A stretch of DNA of 64,000 bases from Anaerolineales bacterium (GTDB taxonomy: Bacteria > Chloroflexota > Anaerolineae > Anaerolineales > UBA6663), in NCBI GenBank assembly GCA_020850595.1, contig JADZEK010000034.1, positions 62,001 through 126,000 of the forward strand, written 5' to 3'. The notes beneath the pieces are model-generated. The model was given only the letters and a program-made list of their open reading frames with translations, was not told where the DNA came from and did not search any database. A program made the position numbers and the translations under genes. Positions 58,488-64,000 of this stretch are shown here, in pieces (within the stretch, counting starts at the first letter, position 1; the number at the start of each line of letters is the position of its first letter).

Positions 58488-59875
58488 CAGGGCACGGTGG
58501 AGGGAATGATGTAGCGGATAGCGTCGGGCGGCGGCGCGGGGGTCAGGAAGTAGACCGTGACCACGGAGTGCCAGCCAACATAGTTGAAGTCGTCAAAACC
58601 GAGGTCAATAAAGCGGCCGCGCACGCCGCCGCCGGTGTCGGCCGCCACAGCGAAGCCGTAACCCGGCACGTACATGCGCGTGCCGAAGGGCATCATGTTC
58701 AGGTCAATCGCCACCAGGCCCTTGGTCAAGATCTGCCCCGAGGCCGTGCGCCCGTAGTTGGGTGAGCCTGGCGCGCGGTTGGTGAACTTAGCCGCGTAGG
58801 AGGTGGCGTACATGGTGTAGGCGCGCCAGTATTCAACGGGGCCGTCGGGCGTGTCGAGCGTGCGCGGGATGATCTGCGTGCCGTAGCCGATGATCTGCGG
58901 GGCCGGGTCGGAGACCTGCGCCTCGGCCTCGACCACCCGCGCCACTTCCACGCCGTTCTCGTAGCGCACGCGCGTCAGGCGGCGCAGCACGCCGGGCACG
59001 CCCGCCTGCACCTGAAACACATTATCAAGCTCAACCTCCGGCAGCGGCTGATAGACGGTGTCGAACGGGACCAACTGCTGATCGGTCAGGATCTCCTCGC
59101 GCACGCGCACGACGGCGATGCGCCCATCGGCGGGCAGCGGCTGGTCTTCGGCGGGCACGGTGTAGTCCTCGCCCACCAGCGCCACGCCCAACTGCCCCAG
59201 CGCTTCACCGACTGTCGCGGCGAGGGTGCGCGCGGCGAGCGCCTGGCCATCGGCCTGCACCTGCACCGGCCGGGAGCGCCGGATGGTGATCGCCAGCGCC
59301 GGTGTAATGGCGGTATCCACCGGTGGGTCAACGACGTCGCCCACGTAGAGCGTCGCGCCCAGCTCGGCCAGCGCTTCTCCCACGGTACGGGCCGGCGTGC
59401 GCAGCGCCTGGAGCGCGCGGTCGCCGTCGCGCAGTTCAATGGGCTGGGCGCGCTGCAGGGTCAGCAGGCGCGGGGCCGCGTCGGGAGCGCCGCCCGCGCT
59501 GAGCAGGACATCGCCGGGGCCGAGGCTAAGCCCCAAGCTTTGGAGAATGGCCTCGGCACTGGGGTCGGCCGCGCGCACGAGCGTGGTTGTGCTATTGGCG
59601 GACACAGCCACGATGGGGGCGCGGGTCACGATGATGGGCGTGCCGGGGGTCGGCGCGGCGTCAAGCGGCGGCGTTACCTGGTCGGCGGGGTCGAGCCACA
59701 CGCCGGCCGCGGCCAAGGCTCCGGCCACTGTTGCCGCGCGCACGTTGGCGGCGTAAGTGCGCCCGTCCACTTGGATTTGCACACGCTGTTGGGTGGTGAG
59801 CGTGTACACCCCCAGCAGGCCGAGGAGGAAAACCAGACCAAAGCCAAGGGCGAGGGGGCGCTGGAGCGAGGTCAT
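58487..59875 (-). CDS. Cell-wall protein with DUF348 repeats, G5 domain and 3D catalytic domain (YabE/Rpf-related)
   Basis: The 462-residue protein has one N-terminal membrane helix (residues 9-26). Three DUF348-type ubiquitin-like repeats occupy about 30-230; each starts near a VQIQVDG/ELRDGDRALQALRTPARTVGEAL-like pattern. A G5 domain spans about 245-325, and a C-terminal 3D domain about 350-450 with the Asp residues of VAIDLNMMPFG, VAADTGG and FIDLGFDD. Such proteins remodel peptidoglycan outside the membrane and are related to resuscitation-promoting factors, with a lytic-transglycosylase-type (MltA-like) catalytic barrel. The start lies only 13 nt from the SRP RNA 3' end. Confidence 0.88.
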   Translation of the reverse strand: MTSLQRPLALGFGLVFLLGLLGVYTLTTQQRVQIQVDGRTYAANVRAATVAGALAAAGVWLDPADQVTPPLDAAPTPGTPIIVTRAPIVAVSANSTTTLVRAADPSAEAILQSLGLSLGPGDVLLSAGGAPDAAPRLLTLQRAQPIELRDGDRALQALRTPARTVGEALAELGATLYVGDVVDPPVDTAITPALAITIRRSRPVQVQADGQALAARTLAATVGEALGQLGVALVGEDYTVPAEDQPLPADGRIAVVRVREEILTDQQLVPFDTVYQPLPEVELDNVFQVQAGVPGVLRRLTRVRYENGVEVARVVEAEAQVSDPAPQIIGYGTQIIPRTLDTPDGPVEYWRAYTMYATSYAAKFTNRAPGSPNYGRTASGQILTKGLVAIDLNMMPFGTRMYVPGYGFAVAADTGGGVRGRFIDLGFDDFNYVGWHSVVTVYFLTPAPPPDAIRYIIPSTVP

Positions 59876-59888
59876 GGGGAATGATTAC

Positions 59889-59995
59889 ACCCAGGTAGGT
59901 TGCCCGGCGGCACCCAGAAATCACCCCTTACCGCTGCTGCCTTCCGGCCCTGACGGGGTTCGAGGGTCTCTGCCGCGCCGGACCTACCCGGGTGC
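59889..59995 (-). ncRNA. ffs: Bacterial small SRP RNA (4.5S type)
   Basis: On the minus strand the conserved apical domain reads GUCAGGGCCGGAAGGCAGCAGC, with the GGAA tetraloop region and the asymmetric internal loop that bind Ffh. The ends pair through a 13-bp helix (59983-59995 with 59889-59901, one G-U). The length of about 107 nt is the usual small bacterial form without an Alu domain. The RNA forms the signal recognition particle that targets membrane proteins. An extended -10 box lies just upstream. Confidence 0.95.
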
Positions 59996-60004
59996 AAGGA
60001 CGAA

Positions 60005-60013
60005 TTATACCAG
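60005..60013 (-). promoter_or_regulatory. Extended -10 promoter of ffs
   Basis: On the minus strand, TGGTATAAT matches the extended -10 consensus and would start transcription within a few bases of the SRP RNA 5' end. There is no good -35 box. Confidence 0.7.
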
Positions 60014-60259
60014 ACGGAAACGGCCCGCCGGCTGGTTGGGGCCGAGGGCAATCGCATCTAAATTCCGTTCGCTGAGAGGGTGCCGAAAGTGGCTCAGAAA
60101 CTGGCCGCCAAGTACTACCGGGCGAGACGCTGCGCGTCACCGACCTGAGGCCGGGTTGCTCAGAAACTAAACCCGGTACGATCAAAGGGTCAGCCTGATC
60201 GTGGGTTGAGATTCCTCACCCCCCACAATGCCGAAGGATGGCCGGCAACCGGAGGGGGC

Positions 60260-60337
60260 TTCGGAATGACATGGTCCGCCGAGTGTTTCGCCACTGGGGG
60301 GCTGGCGGTCTGCCGCCATGCGCTATTCGGAATGACA
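60260..60337 (+). repeat. Two copies of TTCGGAATGACA
   Basis: The 12-nt string TTCGGAATGACA is repeated 66 bp apart in otherwise non-coding sequence. Similar GGAATGACA strings are widely seen as dispersed intergenic repeats in bacterial genomes. Confidence 0.45.
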
Positions 60338-60397
60338 GGCAAAATCGGGCTGATCAGTCTCATGCGCAGTTTAGAGGCAACTGCCCTGGGTTGGGGC

Positions 60398-61699
60398 CTA
60401 GGCGCGGCGGCGCGCTTTCGCAGCGCGCTTCTTCTTGAGCGGGCGGCCCTTGTAACCGTTGCTCTTCTGCTCCCAAAGCTGGAGCAAGTTGAGGCACATC
60501 TGCAGGCTCTGTTCCATCTCTTGCACTACCACCCACTCCTGCGGGCCGTGCGGGTTGTGGTAGCCGGCAAAGAGGTTGGGTGTGGGCAGGCCCATCTGGG
60601 TCAGGCGCGAACCGTCGGTGCCGCCGCGCGTGGCGGGCGAGGTCGGCTCGAGGCCCAGGGCGCGCACGGCTTCGTAGGCCAGGTGCACGGGGGTCATGTC
60701 CTGGCGGAGCCAGTCGCCCATGTTGCGATATTGCTCATGGATGACGCAGGTGATCTTGGCGCGCGGCTCAGCGGCTTGAAGCCCCGCGCACAGCCCGCGC
60801 AGGCGCTCGCCCTTGAGCTTAAGCTCGGCAGTGTTGTGGTCGCGCAGAATGAACTTGATGGTGGTGCGGTCTACGCCGCCCTCAATGCGCGCAGGGTGAA
60901 TGTAGCCTTCGCGCAGGTCGGTGGTCTCAGGCGAGATGTTCTCGCGCGGCAGGGCCACCAGCAACTTGGCCGCCAGGTGCAGGGCGTTGAGCATGCCGCT
61001 CTTCTTGGCGTCGCCGGGGTGCGTGGAGACGCCTTCGATGGTCACCACGGCCTGATCGGCGCTGAAGGTCTCCCAGACTACCTCGCCGGGATTGTCGCCG
61101 TCGAGCGTGTAAGCCACGTTGGCGGCCAACTGGTCCAGGTCGAGCCGGTCCATGCCGGCGGCGACTTCTTCGTCGGGGTTGAAGCAGAGGCGCACCGGGC
61201 CGTGCTTGATCTCGGGGTGCGCCAGGAGGTGGGCGGCCAGGGTCATGATGATGGCGACGCCGGCCTTGTCGTCGCCGCCCAGCAGGGTCAGGCCACTGGC
61301 GGTGACGATATCCTGCCCTTTGGCGCGGGCCAGCTCGGGAAAGCGCGCCGGGTCAATGACCTGGCGCTTGTCGTCGGGCAGGACGATGGGCCGGCCGTTC
61401 CACTTCTTGTGGACCAGCGGCTTGATGTTCTCGCTGTTGAAGTCGGGCGCGGTGTCCACGTGGGCCAGCAGCGCCACCACGGGCACGCTGGGCTTGGCGC
61501 TCGTGGCGGGGATGGTCGCCAGCAGGTAGCCGTTCTCGTCGAGACTTACGTCGGCCGCGCCCAGGGCGCGCAGCTCGCTTTCCAGCAGCCGCAGCAGGTC
61601 CCATTGGCCGGGGGTGCTGGGCGATTGGCCGGCGTCGGGCCGGCTGACGGTGTTGATCCTGGCGTACCGCACAAAGCGGGCAAGCAGCGTATCAGTCAT
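60398..61699 (-). CDS. pepT: Peptidase T (tripeptide aminopeptidase, M20B)
   Basis: The 433-residue protein has all the PepT metal-site motifs: LLAHVDTAPDF near residue 76, LLGGDDKAGVAI near 139 with the bridging Asp, NPDEEVAAG near 173 with the catalytic Glu pair, YTLDGDNPGE near 192, and GGTDGSRLTQMG plus AGYHNPHGPQEW near 380. It removes the N-terminal residue from tripeptides in the cytoplasm using two zinc ions. The last 20 residues form a Lys/Arg-rich tail not usual in PepT. A short spacer of 29 bp separates its start from the upstream M23 gene stop. Confidence 0.94.
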   Translation of the reverse strand: MTDTLLARFVRYARINTVSRPDAGQSPSTPGQWDLLRLLESELRALGAADVSLDENGYLLATIPATSAKPSVPVVALLAHVDTAPDFNSENIKPLVHKKWNGRPIVLPDDKRQVIDPARFPELARAKGQDIVTASGLTLLGGDDKAGVAIIMTLAAHLLAHPEIKHGPVRLCFNPDEEVAAGMDRLDLDQLAANVAYTLDGDNPGEVVWETFSADQAVVTIEGVSTHPGDAKKSGMLNALHLAAKLLVALPRENISPETTDLREGYIHPARIEGGVDRTTIKFILRDHNTAELKLKGERLRGLCAGLQAAEPRAKITCVIHEQYRNMGDWLRQDMTPVHLAYEAVRALGLEPTSPATRGGTDGSRLTQMGLPTPNLFAGYHNPHGPQEWVVVQEMEQSLQMCLNLLQLWEQKSNGYKGRPLKKKRAAKARRRA

Positions 61700-61728
61700 T
61701 GTCTGTCAGATAGGGGTGGATTGAGGCC

Positions 61729-63879
61729 CTATCTTATCACATGGTGCTGCTTTATGAAGGCCTTGGGGTCCTCGTAGACCTGGCGCACCAGCGGCAGGTT
61801 ATCGCCCGGCCAGTGCCCCGGCTGGGTCTTGAGAATGGGGTTGAACGAGAGGTCAAAGTGCAGGTGGTAGTTGTTAGGCGCGTATTGGCCGATGGCGCAG
61901 ATTTGCCGGCCGCGGGTGACAAGGTCGTTGGCCTGCACCCGCATGGCGGTGACGTGGGCATAGCGGGCGTAGATCACACGGTCTTCACCCGGCACGGGGT
62001 GTTCGATGATGATGATGTTCTTCCAGCCGGTGCTGACGAAGCCGGCCGAGATGACGCGCCCATCGGCGACGGCGTAGACTGGGGCGTCTTTGTCGGCCAG
62101 CACGCCGCCGGGGCCGGAGAGGTTGAGGTCGCCGCCGGTGTGGACGGCCCAGCGGTTGCCCAGCCAGTAGCGGCTGCCGATGGGGTTGGCGTCGTACCAC
62201 TGGCCGCACCACACGGCGTAGTGGTTAAAGAGCTGGCGGCCGTCGGCGAACGCGCCCGCCCGCTCGGCGGGCGTGCCCACGGGCGAGTCGAAGCCGACGG
62301 CCGTGGCGGGCGGCGGGGCGGGCGGCGGAGGGGTATAGGGCCGCCAGCGAACTGCGCCAAACGAGATTTCGTAGCGGCCGCCCGGGCGCTGCGCCGGGTC
62401 GAGGAAGGTGATGTCGGCCACGTTGACACGCCCGGAGTCGGGGAAGGCTGGGTCGAGGGCAAACTCGGCCAGCGGCGGGTCGGCGGGCGCGCCGTTGACC
62501 AGCGCGGCCTTCAACGGCACCCAGACGTCGGAGTGAGGTGATTGGTCGAGCACGGCCAGCGACTCGCGCCGCACACCGCGTGGGTAGTCCACGATGAAGT
62601 AGTGGGCGTCGCGGATGTAGGCGTGGTTGCGCGGCACGAAGACTTCGAGGGTGTAGACGCCGCGCCCGCTGAGGCGCGGGCTGTAGCCGACGTAGAGGGT
62701 CTGCCGGTTATAGCTGGCGTTGCGCCACAGGCGCGCGCGGCCGTTGCTGTCGTGGTCGCGGGTCCAGCCGGCGGCGGCGCCGCTTTCGTAGTAGCCGATG
62801 TTGAACAGCCCGTTGCGTTCGTCGTCGGGGTCAATGATGGTGAGGCTAGGCAGGCTGGCTGTCCCCGGTGTGCCCCCATTGCGGCTGACCCCATGCGCAG
62901 CGATGACCGGCCGGGTGGCGGGCCAGCGCGCGGCGACGGCGCCCAACTCGGCCCGGTTTAGCCCCTGGCCGCTGCCCGCCCCGTACCGGAAGAGGGACAC
63001 GCCGGGCGCCTGGTGCTCATCGGCAGCGGCAGCCAGCGCGTCGCCCACTTCGCGAGCGGGCAGGCCGTAGGCTTGCAGCACCGGGTAGATGGGCTTGCCC
63101 CAGCTTTGCAGGGCGGTGTAGGTATCGCGCAGGGCCTCGCGCGGGGTCTGGCCAAACTCATGGTGGAAGACCAGCGGGTGTAGGCTGTCTATCTCGGGGA
63201 ACCAGCAGCGCTGGAGGAACACGGCCTCCGGTTGGCCGGGGCGCGGGTCGAACACCAGGCCCAGGTGAAAGCCGGGGCCGACGCGCTCACGCAGGCCGCG
63301 GGCCAGCGCCGCCGCGACGGGGGCGCTCCCGACGAAGCCGCCGCGCCGCTCTGCACGCAACCCCAGGCCGGAGGGCGGGGCCAGGTGGAGCAGGAGGGAG
63401 CTGACGCCGCTGTGCTGGGCGATAGCCGTGAGCCGGTCTAGCTCTTGCGTGGGCAGGCCGCCGCTGACGAGCGCCCAGGCGTGGACTTCCAGCCCGCGGG
63501 CAGTCAGTTCGCGCACCCAGCGCTGGAGGTCGCTCAGGCCGCTGATGGCGAGGTTGGGCTTGCCACGCTCGCTCCGGCCGGGCCAGCCGGCTCCGGTGGC
63601 GGCGCGGACGATGACGGCATTGACGTTGGGGGCGGCGGCGCGCAGGTTGGCGGCGAGCTGGCTCAGGCTGGTTTCGACCAGGCTGCTAGGCTGCCAGATG
63701 AAGATGCTCAGGCGACCGTCGAAGCGGTTGGGGTCGGTAGGCAGGCGGCTGGGGACGAGTTGGGCGGAGCGGAGCATGATGGTTTCAGGCATGGAGGGCC
63801 AGGGAGCAATTTTCGGGCCAAACGCGCGGAACTCGCTGGGGGCGGCACGGCCGAGGGAGGAGGGACGGAGGCGGGCCAT
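61729..63879 (-). CDS. M23 peptidase fused to TIM-barrel-like and golvesin-like regions
   Basis: Using the ATG at 63879 the protein has 716 residues. Residues about 55-330 resemble a glycosidase-like barrel (LSIFIWQPSSLVET, EVHAWALVSGG, HLGLVFDPRPG, PIYPVLQAYGLP). About 370-520 is a beta-sandwich like the golvesin C-terminal domain (GYYESGAAAGWT, YTLEVFVPRNHAYIRDAHYFI). The C-terminus is an M23 LytM-type metallopeptidase with HTGGDLNL and HLHFD zinc ligands near 600 and 690. No signal peptide is visible from any start, which is odd for a wall enzyme. A GTG at 63921 would begin inside a dispersed repeat, so the start is uncertain. Confidence 0.75.
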   Translation of the reverse strand: MARLRPSSLGRAAPSEFRAFGPKIAPWPSMPETIMLRSAQLVPSRLPTDPNRFDGRLSIFIWQPSSLVETSLSQLAANLRAAAPNVNAVIVRAATGAGWPGRSERGKPNLAISGLSDLQRWVRELTARGLEVHAWALVSGGLPTQELDRLTAIAQHSGVSSLLLHLAPPSGLGLRAERRGGFVGSAPVAAALARGLRERVGPGFHLGLVFDPRPGQPEAVFLQRCWFPEIDSLHPLVFHHEFGQTPREALRDTYTALQSWGKPIYPVLQAYGLPAREVGDALAAAADEHQAPGVSLFRYGAGSGQGLNRAELGAVAARWPATRPVIAAHGVSRNGGTPGTASLPSLTIIDPDDERNGLFNIGYYESGAAAGWTRDHDSNGRARLWRNASYNRQTLYVGYSPRLSGRGVYTLEVFVPRNHAYIRDAHYFIVDYPRGVRRESLAVLDQSPHSDVWVPLKAALVNGAPADPPLAEFALDPAFPDSGRVNVADITFLDPAQRPGGRYEISFGAVRWRPYTPPPPAPPPATAVGFDSPVGTPAERAGAFADGRQLFNHYAVWCGQWYDANPIGSRYWLGNRWAVHTGGDLNLSGPGGVLADKDAPVYAVADGRVISAGFVSTGWKNIIIIEHPVPGEDRVIYARYAHVTAMRVQANDLVTRGRQICAIGQYAPNNYHLHFDLSFNPILKTQPGHWPGDNLPLVRQVYEDPKAFIKQHHVIR

Positions 63880-63898
63880 GGTGGGTGTTGGGAGGAGA

Positions 63899-63946
63899 GG
63901 ATTTTTGCCACGAATGGACACGAATGAGGGAACGAATGGCCACGAA
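63899..63946 (-). repeat. Dispersed ATTCGTGGCAARAATCC repeat, copy 3 (inverted)
   Basis: Read on the minus strand it gives spaced TTCGTGGCC/ATTCGT units ending in ATTCGTGGCAAAAATCC. It overlaps the furthest upstream possible start of the M23 gene. Confidence 0.65.
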
Positions 63947-63955
63947 GGGGAGAAG

Positions 63956-64000
63956 GGTGGCGGCGGGCAGGTGATGGGTGGCGGCGGGCAGGTGATGGGT
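63956..64000. repeat. 21-bp tandem repeat, cut by the window edge
   Basis: GGTGGCGGCGGGCAGGTGAT followed by G is present twice in full (63956-63976 and 63977-63997) and begins a third time. The true copy number lies beyond the window. Confidence 0.75.

Larger units (their letters stand above)
59996..60397. other. Gene-free region upstream of ffs with short repeats
   Basis: The left end holds the ffs promoter. GCTCAGAAACT occurs at 60092-60102 and 60158-60168, the second inside a 7-bp hairpin (60151-60157 with 60170-60176). TTCGGAATGACA occurs at 60260-60271 and 60326-60337. No coding frame is supported. Confidence 0.5.

Noticed and set aside
60206-61777. A 523-codon plus-strand frame opposite pepT
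   Set aside because: All PepT motifs are on the minus strand. The plus frame is antisense to them.
1-64000. tRNA genes, CRISPR arrays, insertion sequences and prophage genes
   Set aside because: Reading both strands I found no T-loop/acceptor pairs, regular spacer arrays, transposases or phage proteins. A program scan could still reveal a missed tRNA.

Overview
The window is about 64 kb of GC-rich bacterial chromosome (G+C is strong in nearly every third codon position) carrying 57 protein genes or gene fragments, one SRP RNA and one cobalamin riboswitch. I saw no tRNA, rRNA, insertion sequence or CRISPR array. Several traits point to the phylum Chloroflexota (Anaerolineae-like): Thr/Pro-rich secreted lipoproteins, a very large multi-GAF histidine kinase, a lone Flp pilin, UbiA/UbiD/UbiE-type menaquinone genes, multiple URO-D-family and PhyH-family paralogues, and no outer-membrane biogenesis genes. 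This is inference from gene content; no marker phylogeny was possible.

Layout. 1-18.9 kb: a membrane-protein tail, comM/yifB, two URO-D-family proteins, a mutarotase-like protein, a methyltransferase and a desaturase. These are followed by a glutathione-independent formaldehyde dehydrogenase next to two PhyH-type dioxygenases, a GH5-like glycosidase, two tandem lipoprotein paralogues, a third PhyH, a MOSC protein and a second mutarotase-like protein. The region looks like accessory catabolism of sugars and methylated compounds. 19-31.8 kb: secreted TAP-type hydrolase, MFS exporter, small zinc-ribbon and DUF3592 proteins, dienelactone hydrolase, aminotransferase, fucosyltransferase-like protein, LysE exporter, ankyrin protein, a TPR protein that looks like the headless C-terminus of an ATPase regulator, and a LysM lipoprotein.

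32-40.5 kb, minus strand: a cobamide uptake, salvage and remodelling locus. A consensus-like promoter (TTGACA-17-TATCGT) leads into a B12 riboswitch and a hairpin, then btuF-btuC-btuD, pduO-cobT and cobS-cbiR-alkX(ycaQ)-cobU. Corrin-ring synthesis genes are absent here, so the cell probably imports corrinoids, strips the lower ligand with CbiR and rebuilds cobamides with CobT/CobU/CobS. A DNA-crosslink glycosylase gene is translationally coupled inside this set.

43.4-50.6 kb, minus strand: a compact nine-gene run holding an SDR, UbiD, UbiA, an ABC importer (lipoprotein, ATPase, permease), a small membrane protein, UbiE and a flavin-barrel protein. UbiA, UbiD and UbiE match the steps that turn 1,4-dihydroxy-6-naphthoate into menaquinone. 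The importer sits between them, so I propose that it brings in a menaquinone precursor. This is the best candidate for an undescribed system in the window.

50.7-64 kb, minus strand: a 2274-residue membrane histidine kinase with ten GAF-like modules, ksgA, a DUF348/G5/3D cell-wall protein, the SRP RNA gene, pepT and an M23 peptidase fused to a TIM-barrel-like and a golvesin-like region.

Cross-cutting features are frequent TGATG/ATGA stop-start overlaps, several genes whose -10 box lies only 6-7 nt before the start codon (probable leaderless mRNAs), and a dispersed repeat with core ATTCGTGGCAARAATCC at three sites.
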